Assembly (NCBI GenBank): GCA_020633675.1
Contig: JACKDE010000001.1
Span: 868,001 to 932,000, forward strand
DNA length: 64,000 nucleotides
Source of the DNA: Deferribacteres bacterium
GTDB taxonomy: Bacteria; Zhuqueibacterota; Zhuqueibacteria; Zhuqueibacterales; Geothermadaptataceae
Reading direction: 5' to 3'
Shown here: positions 52,892 through 60,233 of the stretch, one piece after another
Layout of the letters: each line of letters begins with the position of its first letter
Numbering within the stretch: the stretch's first letter is position 1
Position numbers and translations under genes: made by a program
Notes under the pieces: model-generated
The model's database searches: none
What the model saw: only the letters and a program-made list of their open reading frames with translations
What the model was told of the DNA's origin: nothing

Positions 52892-54385
52892 CTACCGCCG
52901 CGATAGTTTGACGCCAAAAATGACAATGCCCAGCACCAGCCCCAGAATGAGCAGGATGATGACAGCAGTGCCGAGAATATTGGCTTCCGGCTGAATTTCA
53001 ACTGTGACGGTTTTGTCTTCACCGGCGATGGGCTGGTCGTCGGAAAGCGAAGTGGTGCGCACCCGGATTTCATATTTGCCGACGGCAACATTTGCAGCGG
53101 GCGTGATCTCCACAAGCGCGCGCTGTTCGCTGGCAATGCCGAGGGATTCCACCACTTTGGGCTCGAAGCTTTTGCGCCAGTTGATCGGCACATCCGCATC
53201 GACTTCGACGTTGTCGAGCCGACGCGTGCCATCGTTGACCAGGTCGACCGGGATGCGCACGGTTTCGTCGGCGCGAATGCTATAGTAGAGCTGCGGCGCG
53301 CGCACCAGCAGCTTGCCGATGCCACGTGGTACCAGCTCCAGCCGCACATAGCCGATACCGAGTGCTTCGAGCTCCGATTCGCTCCATTGCTTGCTGCGCA
53401 CATCGCCCACCGATGCGACCTGATCCTGTGGAATGGCCAGCACGTAAAATGGAATCGATCGATCGATAACGACCTCTTCGGTGGGACGGTCTGGCAGGTA
53501 AACTTGCAAGTTGGCGCGCCGGGTGTTGGCGCTTTCGTTAAATTTAAAATAGCTCAGCCGTGCGCTGCTGCCGGGATCGACAAAATAACGGTTGATCTGC
53601 GTCGGCAGATTGGCGACTTCGAGCTTGAACGTATTGGTGCTACCGCTGAACAACTCCAGACTCAGGCCAAAACTGGCTTGTCCGCCCAGCTCCACTTCCT
53701 GTGAAAATTGCTCGGACTGCACCATCGCTTTGTCTACTGAAGCATCCTTGCGCAGGTAGATTTTTTTGCTGCTCTGCGTGCCGCTGCCATAAATCAGGTT
53801 AACCTTGACCGCATCCAAATCTTGCAGCAAGGAGAACGTCAGGCTTTGCGGCTCGCCAAAAATCAATTTTTCGATTTTTGCCTCGTAGGGCGCACTGATG
53901 ATGGCATCGTCATCATTGAGCAACGAGACATAAACATCGTTGATGACTTCCGGCTGCAAGGATGAAAACAGCTCATCATCGACATTGATCAGCTTTTTAA
54001 ATTCGCCGCTGCCGCCGGAGGTGTTTTCGAGGGTAATCCGAACAGTTTTGCGGCCGTCTTTGCTCTGGAATTTGACAGCGTTTTTAATGGCAACATATTG
54101 TTTTTCGAAGATCACGGCCAGCAGCGCCTGTTGGTAATTGACCTCTGCATCGGCGAAGCGATTGCGACTTTGGTCGAATTCCAATTTGGAAAGCAGATTC
54201 TGTTCGAACAGCTCTTTTTTGCGATTGAACTCCTGCTCTGCGAATTCGAAGGCTTCTTTTGCGCGCCGCAAGCCCAGCAAACGAAACTGGTCATCCTTCG
54301 GGTTGTAATAATTCGAACCGCTTTGGGCAGCGCCACCGGAAGCAAAGCTGAGCAAAAGCAGCAGGGTGAGAAAAATGCGTTTCAT
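52892..54385 (-). CDS. Membrane-anchored NEW3-like protein associated with the ABC transporter
   Basis: 497 residues with a signal peptide (FLTLLLLLSFASGGAAQ). Residues ~35-95 are a long amphipathic helix (LRRAKEAFEFAEQEFNRKKEL, SKLEFDQSRNRFADAEVNYQQ) that looks like the coiled-coil helices of TolC-type or membrane-fusion proteins. The centre and C-terminal part have Ig-like beta domains, the last one with a NEW3 pattern (VRIPVDLVNDGTRRLDNVEVD, VEITPAANVAVGKYEIRVRTT). A single membrane helix near the end (AVIILLILGLVLGIVIFGV) is followed by KLSRR. Such proteins occur beside ABC-2 transporters in many bacteria. It is probably periplasmic and anchored to the inner membrane, linking permeases with something outside. 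Confidence 0.82.
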   Translation of the reverse strand: MKRIFLTLLLLLSFASGGAAQSGSNYYNPKDDQFRLLGLRRAKEAFEFAEQEFNRKKELFEQNLLSKLEFDQSRNRFADAEVNYQQALLAVIFEKQYVAIKNAVKFQSKDGRKTVRITLENTSGGSGEFKKLINVDDELFSSLQPEVINDVYVSLLNDDDAIISAPYEAKIEKLIFGEPQSLTFSLLQDLDAVKVNLIYGSGTQSSKKIYLRKDASVDKAMVQSEQFSQEVELGGQASFGLSLELFSGSTNTFKLEVANLPTQINRYFVDPGSSARLSYFKFNESANTRRANLQVYLPDRPTEEVVIDRSIPFYVLAIPQDQVASVGDVRSKQWSESELEALGIGYVRLELVPRGIGKLLVRAPQLYYSIRADETVRIPVDLVNDGTRRLDNVEVDADVPINWRKSFEPKVVESLGIASEQRALVEITPAANVAVGKYEIRVRTTSLSDDQPIAGEDKTVTVEIQPEANILGTAVIILLILGLVLGIVIFGVKLSRR

Positions 54386-54455
54386 AAAAGGCCCTTTTTG
54401 GAGTGAAGTGGATCCGTCGCCTCAATTCAGAATTTTGTAAAAGTTAGGGCGCTTC

Positions 54456-55259
54456 TCAATTTTCGTCACGGCGGATCATCATCCTTCCACGCGAAGCAGG
54501 TTTGGCGAACGAGTGGGTCAAACTTTTGCCATCGCGCTCGGAAATCAGCTCGACAGCATCGCCGACTTTAATTTTGCCGAATTGGTCGATAAAATGCTGA
54601 AGGGAAGTGATCTCCTTGCCATTGAGCTTTTTTATCACGTCGCCTTCCTGGATCGCGTCTTCTTTGAGGCCTTCAGCGGGAAGAGGCAGTTTGCGCGCTA
54701 CTTTCACTATGGCCCCTTTACCGCCGAAGACGGCGCCCAACTCCAGCACCGGCTGCAAATCGTCCATTTCGCGCTCGATTTCATTGGGCTCCATGGTCAC
54801 TCGCTGGCCGCCGGGCCGGACCTCGCTGGTGGTAAAACTGCCGCCACCATCGCTGCTCATCGTCATGATGCGGCGTTGCGGCAGACTTGCGGGGTCGGCC
54901 TTTTTAAAAGAAGCGATAAAGCGCATGTCATCTCGCTTCAGGCCGATTTCGACCATCTCGTCGGTTTTCAGCGAGTCGTACAGCGAGGTAAAGTCAGATA
55001 ATGCCTTGATGCGTTTGCTGTTGAGAAATAAAACAATATCGCCGGTTTTGATGTCGATATTTTTGTAGGCTTCCGGGCGCGAATGCTCAGGCATCGCCAT
55101 TTCGACTTTCACGGTATTATCTGACGCTCGCAGCAAAGCGCTGACTTCCGGGATCATGAACACTTCGCCGGGGCCTGCAGACTGGAAGCGCATTTCCTGG
55201 GCAGGCAGCATGGTGGCAAAGAATAAAGAGATGAACACAAATTTCAGCATAGCTTTCAT
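54456..55259 (-). CDS. Secreted protein with two PDZ domains
   Basis: 267 residues, ATG 55259 after GAGGAAACA, with a signal peptide (MLKFVFISLFFATMLPAQ). A first PDZ-like region lies at ~60-115 (IDIKTGDIVLFLNSKRIKALSDF, DEMVEIGLKRDD) and a second at ~190-255 (DAIQEGDVIKKLNGKEITSL, IKVGDAVELISERDGKSLTH). There is no protease domain, so this is a PDZ-only scaffold, likely periplasmic. It is the first gene of the minus-strand unit that continues with the NEW3-like, ABC ATPase, permease and lipoprotein genes, and it is divergent from the kinase/regulator pair. Confidence 0.85.
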   Translation of the reverse strand: MKAMLKFVFISLFFATMLPAQEMRFQSAGPGEVFMIPEVSALLRASDNTVKVEMAMPEHSRPEAYKNIDIKTGDIVLFLNSKRIKALSDFTSLYDSLKTDEMVEIGLKRDDMRFIASFKKADPASLPQRRIMTMSSDGGGSFTTSEVRPGGQRVTMEPNEIEREMDDLQPVLELGAVFGGKGAIVKVARKLPLPAEGLKEDAIQEGDVIKKLNGKEITSLQHFIDQFGKIKVGDAVELISERDGKSLTHSFAKPASRGRMMIRRDEN

Positions 55260-55370
55260 TGTTTCCTCGATTTTCATTTTGTGAAAACAGTTCGGATGGT
55301 TATTTTCGGCCATATGCCGGCGCGAATGACTCTGTGACGTGGCAAGATAGAGAAATGTCTTGAAATGGCG

Positions 55371-55406
55371 TAGTTAAAGAGTGTTAGAAAGTGTTAAGAA
55401 GTGTTA
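55371..55406. promoter_or_regulatory. Tandem GTGTTA direct repeats, probable OmpR-type regulator binding site
   Basis: GTGTTA occurs at 55381-55386, 55391-55396 and 55401-55406, exactly 10 bp apart (one helical turn), with a weaker fourth unit TAGTTA at 55371. Such arrays in phase are typical of winged-helix response-regulator sites. It lies in the 188-bp region between the divergent PDZ/ABC operon and the histidine kinase gene, about 40 bp upstream of the kinase ATG, with a TATATT -10-like box at 55431. Confidence 0.6.
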
Positions 55407-55447
55407 AATTGCAAGCTTTTGAGCAGTATTTATATTAGATTTCGGCC

Positions 55448-57142
55448 ATGATTCAAAAACGCACAACATTCCTTTTGCTGCTTATCGGTGTGACGCTGGC
55501 TTTTGTCGGATTGATCGCCTTGCAAGCCGTGCTGCTCAATCATGCCTGGGAGCTGAAAACGCAGTCTTTTCGGCAGAATGTCAATGCCGCGATGAGCAGC
55601 ATCGTGCAAAAAGTCGAAACCCATGAGATGGCGATGAGTGTGGTGTCCATTGCAGTGGGCGATTCGACTGCGGAGAGTTTTCAGGTAGCGAACTGGTTCG
55701 GAAGAAAAGCCAACGATAGCCTGCAAGTTAACAATGGATTTTCGTATCAATATCGCGTTTCGCCGGACAGCATGCGAAAGCTCGTTACAAAACTGCCAGG
55801 GTTTCCAGAGTATAATGTGCTGCTGCATGATAGTGTTGTGCACGATTCGGGCAAACGGATTGAAAATATCCGCATCACCGCCAGCAGCAAGCGACTGAAT
55901 GATAGTACGGATCGTCGCTGGTCCGGCACGCAATTGTTCACAACCGATGTCGATAGCCTGGGTGGGCAGCCAGGCTCCCATTTCGCAATGGCTTTTGGTG
56001 GCCCGCGCCGGCAGGTGCTGATCAGCCGGGTGCTCGATCAAATGCAAACCGTCACCACATTGCCAGTCGCTGCGCGCATCCAGCAAGCCGTGCTCGACTC
56101 GATTGTGCATACAACACTGGCTGAAAATGGCATCGATCTGGATTACGCCTACGGTGTGAGAGCCAGTGCTGCCGACACTTTGGTGATGCTTTGGCCTGCG
56201 GATAGGACTGCCGCGCTGCGAAAGGCTGAGTTTCAAACACCGTTGTTTCCGCACGATATTTTCGGTGGGCAAGATGAACTTCTGTTGCATTTCCCGGATC
56301 AAAACTTCTATATGCTGCGGGAAACCGGCTTGCTGTTTGTGGCCAGCTTCTTCCTGATGGCGATTATTGTGGCGGGTTTTGTGTATGCTGTGCGCACTAT
56401 TTTTCGGCAGCAGCGCTTTGCCACTTCGCTCAGCAGTTTTATCAATAACATGATTCATGAGTTTAAGACGCCGATCTCTACAATTTCGCTGGCAGCCGAA
56501 GCCATGAGCAATCCGGCGACACATACGGACAGCAAGCGTTTTGGCCGCTACACCCAAATCATCCGCGATGAAAACAGCCGCATGCGCCAGCAGGTCGAAA
56601 AGATTTTGCAGATGGCTGTGCTCGAAAAAGGCGAATATGAGCTGCATCTCGATGAAGTCGATGTACATGACATCATCCGCAATGCGATCGCGAGCATCGC
56701 GCTGCAGGTCGAAAAGCGTGGCGGGAGGGTTGTAAGCGATTTACGGGCTTCCATCTCAAAAATGAAAGTCGATGCGCTCCACCTTGCCAATATCGTGCAC
56801 AATTTGCTCGATAATGCCAACAAATATACCAGCGATGAGCCGCACATTACTGTCAGTACAGAAAATGCCAGCGATGGCATTCGTATCAAAGTCGCAGACA
56901 ACGGTATTGGCCTGCGCAGCGAAGATCAGGAGCGCATCTTCGAAAAATATTATCGGGTATCGACCGGCAATGTGCACGATGTCAAAGGATTTGGGCTGGG
57001 GTTGAGTTATGTGCGTATGATGGTACAAGCGCATGGTGGCCAGATCGCCGTGCAAAGCGAGTACAAGCACGGCGCGACGTTTGAAGTGTTTTTGCCGTTT
57101 GTTGCAGCGGAAATTCAAAACAGCAAGACAGAAAGAGAATAA
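55448..57142 (+). CDS. Sensor histidine kinase
   Basis: 564 residues. Two membrane helices (7-28 and ~297-318) flank a ~270-residue periplasmic domain of unrecognised fold. HisKA follows with the phospho-acceptor His in NNMIHEFKTPISTISLAAEA (~337). HATPase_c has the N box NIVHNLLDNANKYTSDEP, G boxes ADNGIGLR and KGFGLGLSYVRMM, and a final strand. The kinase autophosphorylates on His and passes phosphate to the regulator encoded 11 nt downstream. No HAMP domain is seen. The pair probably controls the divergent PDZ/ABC operon through the 10-bp repeats upstream. Confidence 0.94.
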   Translation: MIQKRTTFLLLLIGVTLAFVGLIALQAVLLNHAWELKTQSFRQNVNAAMSSIVQKVETHEMAMSVVSIAVGDSTAESFQVANWFGRKANDSLQVNNGFSYQYRVSPDSMRKLVTKLPGFPEYNVLLHDSVVHDSGKRIENIRITASSKRLNDSTDRRWSGTQLFTTDVDSLGGQPGSHFAMAFGGPRRQVLISRVLDQMQTVTTLPVAARIQQAVLDSIVHTTLAENGIDLDYAYGVRASAADTLVMLWPADRTAALRKAEFQTPLFPHDIFGGQDELLLHFPDQNFYMLRETGLLFVASFFLMAIIVAGFVYAVRTIFRQQRFATSLSSFINNMIHEFKTPISTISLAAEAMSNPATHTDSKRFGRYTQIIRDENSRMRQQVEKILQMAVLEKGEYELHLDEVDVHDIIRNAIASIALQVEKRGGRVVSDLRASISKMKVDALHLANIVHNLLDNANKYTSDEPHITVSTENASDGIRIKVADNGIGLRSEDQERIFEKYYRVSTGNVHDVKGFGLGLSYVRMMVQAHGGQIAVQSEYKHGATFEVFLPFVAAEIQNSKTERE

Positions 57143-57153
57143 AGGGACATTTC

Positions 57154-57846
57154 ATGCCGCAAACCAAAATCCTGCTCGTCGAAGATGATCCCAATCTCGG
57201 CTTTTTGCTGCAGGAAAATCTTGAATTGCAAAATTTTGCCGTGCATTTGTGCGAAGATGGCGACGCGGGTTTGCAAGCCTTTACGCAAAGCGAATTCGAT
57301 CTTTGTGTGCTGGATGTCATGCTGCCCAAAAAAGACGGCTTTACACTGGCAAAGGAGATCCGGCGCGAAAACAGCGACATGCCGATCATTTTTCTCACCG
57401 CCAAATCGCTGAAAGAAGACCGCATTGAAGGCTTCAAGGCTGGTTGTGATGACTATGTCACCAAACCCTTCAGTTTGGAGGAATTGGTCTTGCGAATTCA
57501 GGCTGTGTTGCGCCGCAGCCTGAAAACCGGCCGACATGAAAGTGAACAAACGCGCTTCACGCTCGGACGCTATCAGTTCGATCATGTGCAACAAACATTG
57601 ACACTGGATAGCGAATCACGCAAACTGACGGATAAGGAAGCGGATTTGCTGTTGCTGCTGTGCCTGCATCAAAATGAAGTGCTGGACCGGCAGATGGCTT
57701 TGCGTAAAATTTGGGGCGAAGACAATTTTTTCAACGCACGCAGCATGGATGTCTATGTTTCGAAGCTGCGCAAGTATTTTGCGGACGACAACCAAATCGA
57801 AATTCGCAATGTTCACGGCCGAGGCTTCAAAATGATGGTAGGGTAG
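57154..57846 (+). CDS. Response regulator, OmpR/PhoB family
   Basis: 230 residues. The receiver domain has acidic pocket VEDDP, phospho-acceptor Asp54 in CVLDVMLPKKDG, Thr in FLTAKS and Lys104 in YVTKPF. The C-terminal winged HTH (~135-230) has TDKEADLLLLLCLHQNEVLD and the recognition helix region NARSMDVYVSKLRKYF, ending NVHGRGFKMMVG. The start follows AAAGGGACATTTC. Partner of the kinase upstream; family members bind direct repeats of about 10-11 bp, matching the array at 55371-55406. Confidence 0.96.
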   Translation: MPQTKILLVEDDPNLGFLLQENLELQNFAVHLCEDGDAGLQAFTQSEFDLCVLDVMLPKKDGFTLAKEIRRENSDMPIIFLTAKSLKEDRIEGFKAGCDDYVTKPFSLEELVLRIQAVLRRSLKTGRHESEQTRFTLGRYQFDHVQQTLTLDSESRKLTDKEADLLLLLCLHQNEVLDRQMALRKIWGEDNFFNARSMDVYVSKLRKYFADDNQIEIRNVHGRGFKMMVG

Positions 57847-57950
57847 GATTCGGATAATGCAGGAGTGTGTTATCTTTGCAGGCAGGTTGAAGAGCTTTAG
57901 AGCGTGATTGTTTTAAAACAGGGATTTTATGAACAATGGTACAATATGCG

Positions 57951-57978
57951 GTAGGGGCAAGGTGCTCCATGCCCCTAC
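57951..57978. repeat. 28-bp dispersed palindrome, copy 3
   Basis: Perfect 9-bp arms GTAGGGGCA and TGCCCCTAC enclose AGGTGCTCCA. Same length and outer sequence as 13696-13723 and 13763-13790, some 44 kb away. It lies in the convergent gap after the response regulator gene. Confidence 0.7.
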
Positions 57979-58011
57979 ACAGGTGTGCCGACTCGTTATC
58001 GCAAGTTTTGG

Positions 58012-58365
58012 CTAAACGTTTTGCTGATCCTGGTTGTCGAAGCGTTTGGCGATGAAATAGTGCGCGAACAGCGCAACGCCGCCGGAAATCATCAGCAGAC
58101 CGAAAGCGCTCTCATCGTAGAAAACGCGCGGGGCCATGCGGATTATCATGAGTGCCGCGCCGATGGCGACCAGAAAAATACCCCATTTTAGCGAGCCGCC
58201 GCTACTGCTTTCACGCTTGGCGTAAAGGTACTTCACATTCTCATCGACAATGCCTTTCTCCACTAACTTTTGGCGCAATCTGTTGTCTGAAATGATCTTG
58301 ACCAGCAAAACAATCGCGCCAAAAAAGACGGCCATACCGAAAACCGGTGCTAAATTGGAATCCAT
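58012..58365 (-). CDS. Small membrane protein, DUF6249-like
   Basis: 117 residues, ATG 58365 with AAAGGAG upstream. Three membrane segments are visible: AVFFGAIVLLVKII, LKWGIFLVAIGAALMII and AFGLLMISGGVALFAHYFI. A conserved-looking cytoplasmic stretch between the first two (DNRLRQKLVEKGIVDENVKYLY) matches the DUF6249 pattern. Such genes are typically found beside ECF sigma/anti-sigma genes, as here, where it is divergent from the sigma factor. The promoter is listed at 58432-58461. Confidence 0.82.
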   Translation of the reverse strand: MDSNLAPVFGMAVFFGAIVLLVKIISDNRLRQKLVEKGIVDENVKYLYAKRESSSGGSLKWGIFLVAIGAALMIIRMAPRVFYDESAFGLLMISGGVALFAHYFIAKRFDNQDQQNV

Positions 58366-58431
58366 ATCTGCTCCTTTTGGTTTAATGTATACAAGTGCTC
58401 GTGTTGTCGAATTCGTGCTTCTATCCCAATC

Positions 58432-58461
58432 GACAATCGAAATCCATGCAGGTTGCAGATT
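58432..58461 (-). promoter_or_regulatory. ECF-type promoter for the DUF6249-like gene
   Basis: Read on the minus strand, GAATCTGCAAC (-35) is followed by exactly 17 nt and GTCGAT (-10). The + strand promoter of the sigma gene has the same GAATCTGCAAC and spacing. A start point near 58425 would leave a leader of about 60 nt. Confidence 0.6.
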
Positions 58462-58506
58462 CCGTCCAATATTTTTTAAGAAGATCTCTTTTTGAAATGG
58501 TGACAA

Positions 58507-58540
58507 GAATCTGCAACTTTGCGCTCACTGGCTTGTCTGA
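58507..58540 (+). promoter_or_regulatory. ECF-type promoter in front of the sigma gene
   Basis: GAATCTGCAAC (58507-58517) then 17 nt and GTCTGA (58535-58540). The elements match the -35 AAC and -10 GTC logic of ECF sigma promoters. The expected start point is within a few bases of the ATG at 58547, so the message would be almost leaderless or use the second ATG at 58562. Confidence 0.6.
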
Positions 58541-58546
58541 TGCAAT

Positions 58547-59200
58547 ATGGTGAGCAGAAATATGGCGAAAAAAGTATCGGACGCGTTCGAAGAGAAACAG
58601 ATTGTCGCCGACATTTTGGCTGGCGATCAACAAGCTTTTCGTAACCTGATTGAGCAGTACCAGAAACTGGTCAGTCACATCGTTTTTCGCATGATTTCCC
58701 ACCAGGTCGACCGCGAAGAACTGTGTCAGGAAATCTTTATCAAGGTCTATCGCAATCTCGCCAGCTTTAAATTTCAATCGAAGCTCTCGACCTGGGTCGG
58801 GCGCATTGCATATCATGCCTGTATCAACTTTTTAAAGAAAAAGCGCATCCCTTTACTGGATGATCTGGCGAAGGAATATGGCGCTGACCACCATGAGCGG
58901 AACAAAGCGGATTTTGGTGCAAACAGCCTTGCCGATCATGCTGTCACCGCGATACCGGAACAGGAACGCGCGTTGGCCAGCCATGAATTGCGAACCATGC
59001 TGGAGCGTGAAATCACCAACTTGCCGGCGCAATACCGGGCCCTGATCACCTTGTTTCATGTTGAAGAGATGAGCTTGAAAGAGATTGCCGAAATCATGGA
59101 CATGCCGGAGGGCACCATTAAAAATTATCTTTTTCGGGCAAGACGAGTTTTGAAAGAGCGCTTGATGGAAAAATATCAAATTGAGGATTTATTGGTATGA
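58547..59200 (+). CDS. RNA polymerase sigma factor, ECF subfamily
   Basis: About 217 residues. Region 2 (~20-90) has FRNLIEQYQKLVSHIVFRM and REELCQEIFIKVYRNLASFKFQSKLSTWVGRIAYHACINF, which holds the core-binding and -10-recognition helices. Region 4 (~150-210) has EREITNLPAQYRALITLFHVEE and the HTH SLKEIAEIMDMPEGTIKNYLFRAR. Region 3 is absent, as expected for ECF factors. ATG 58547 or 58562. The stop overlaps the anti-sigma start by 4 nt. The gene is probably autoregulated by the promoter at 58507-58540. Confidence 0.95.
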   Translation: MVSRNMAKKVSDAFEEKQIVADILAGDQQAFRNLIEQYQKLVSHIVFRMISHQVDREELCQEIFIKVYRNLASFKFQSKLSTWVGRIAYHACINFLKKKRIPLLDDLAKEYGADHHERNKADFGANSLADHAVTAIPEQERALASHELRTMLEREITNLPAQYRALITLFHVEEMSLKEIAEIMDMPEGTIKNYLFRARRVLKERLMEKYQIEDLLV

Positions 59201-59673
59201 TACATTTGAGCGAAGATCAGTTACAGAGCTATCTCGATGGCACGGAAAACACCCGGCGCCAGGAAATGGAAGCTCACTTGGCGGCCTGCCTGCAGTGTCA
59301 GCGTGCGCTGGCAGCGTATCGTCAGGTATTTTCAGTGCTGGCCCAGCCGCCCGAGACTTCGCTGTCGCCGTCATTTGCAGCGCAGGTGGCGCGCGAAGCC
59401 TATAGTACGACCTCGGAAATCAGCCAACTGACAGAATGGATCCTTTTCGGGATTTCGGCCGTAGCCGGTTTGGCTGTGACCATTTATTTGCTCATGTCCA
59501 GCCTGTCGCAGGAATATCTCGCCACGTTCAGCGCCGTCGTGCATGATATCTTTGCATTTGCCGGCGGATCGAAGTTTTTATCGTCCGGTAAATTGCCGAT
59601 TTTTCTCTTCTCTATTGCGGTGCTTTTGCTTGTCAGTTTGATGGATAAGCTGCTGCTGCAGCGCAAAGCGTGA
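59197..59673 (+). CDS. Anti-sigma factor with zinc-finger HC2 domain and two membrane helices
   Basis: 158 residues. The start overlaps the sigma stop (ATGA), so the two are translationally coupled. The N-terminus has the zf-HC2 pattern LQSYLDGTENTRRQEMEAHLAACLQCQ with His-x3-Cys-x2-Cys. A flexible linker leads to hydrophobic segments at ~80-103 (WILFGISAVAGLAVTIYLLM) and ~132-150 (LPIFLFSIAVLLLVSLMD). It should hold the ECF sigma at the membrane until a signal releases it. The domain between the two helices is short (~28 residues). Confidence 0.92.
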   Translation: MIHLSEDQLQSYLDGTENTRRQEMEAHLAACLQCQRALAAYRQVFSVLAQPPETSLSPSFAAQVAREAYSTTSEISQLTEWILFGISAVAGLAVTIYLLMSSLSQEYLATFSAVVHDIFAFAGGSKFLSSGKLPIFLFSIAVLLLVSLMDKLLLQRKA

Positions 59674-59815
59674 GCATACTGCGCTGCAAAGCAAAATGCA
59701 GAACGGCTTCATTGCATTACGCCTCTTGAAAATTCATCCATCGCTGGCATATGTAGATCTTTTCGCTGGTGAACCCGCCTAAGGTGACCTTGAATCTTCA
59801 CTGTCATTCAAATAA

Positions 59816-59841
59816 AAAAGGGAATCCGAAGATTCCCTTTT
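59816..59841. terminator. Bidirectional terminator
   Basis: A perfect 11-bp stem (AAAAGGGAATC at 59816-59826, GATTCCCTTTT at 59831-59841) with a CGAA tetraloop, flanked by A and T runs. It lies between the anti-sigma gene and the convergent T9SS fragment. Confidence 0.9.
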
Positions 59842-59864
59842 CTCTGTTCAACATAACTCGCAAA

Positions 59865-60167
59865 TCACTTCATCAAAATCAGCTTCTTCTGCGAAGTGAA
59901 CTCACCCGCGCGAATCACATACAAGTAAACCCCGCTGGCGACACGCTGGCCGCTGTTGCCGGTGGCATCCCAGGTGATGGCATGGCTGCCCGCCGGCATC
60001 TCGCCATTCACCAGTGTCCGCACCAATTGGCCTGCTGTGTTGTAAATCGACAATTTCACATCGCTGGTCATTGGTAGCTGATAATTGATCACTGTCGTTG
60101 GATTGAACGGGTTCGGGTAGTTTTGTGACAGGCTGAAGGCACTCGGAATGATCTCGAGTTCGGCCAA
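59865..60167 (-). pseudogene. Orphan T9SS sorting domain (remnant of a secreted protein gene)
   Basis: The frame encodes a complete ~95-residue T9SS type A sorting domain (FSLSQNYPNPFNPTTVI ... ITWDATGNSG ... YVIRAGEFTSQKKLILMK) but nothing before it: no signal peptide and no body. The best start is TTG 60167 with no ribosome binding site. Upstream the frame continues only through tandem SKGELE codons made by an intergenic repeat and then meets TGA inside a palindrome (60210-60212). The gene looks truncated by deletion or rearrangement next to the repeat. It could alternatively be translated with the upstream synthase gene by readthrough, but this is unlikely. Confidence 0.6.
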
Positions 60168-60170
60168 CTC

Positions 60171-60207
60171 CAGCTCACCCTTCGACTCCAGCTCACCCTT
60201 CGACTCC
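60171..60207. repeat. Two tandem 18-19-bp units next to the palindrome
   Basis: CAGCTCACCCTTCGACTC is repeated back to back (60171-60189 and 60189-60207). The second unit leads into the palindrome at 60193-60218. The duplication probably arose from that palindrome. Confidence 0.55.
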
Positions 60208-60218
60208 GCTCAGGGTGA
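60193..60218. repeat. Palindrome with TGAGCGGAGTCGAA core, copy 2
   Basis: On the minus strand TCACCC and GGGTGA flank TGAGCGGAGTCGAA. The core is the same as at 43568-43601, but the arms differ and again complement each other. Confidence 0.6.
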
Positions 60219-60233
60219 AGAAAAATTGTTAAA

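Noticed and set aside
55430..56668. 412-codon minus-strand frame opposite the histidine kinase
   Set aside because: Antisense to a well-supported kinase gene; low-complexity His/Gln-rich translation.
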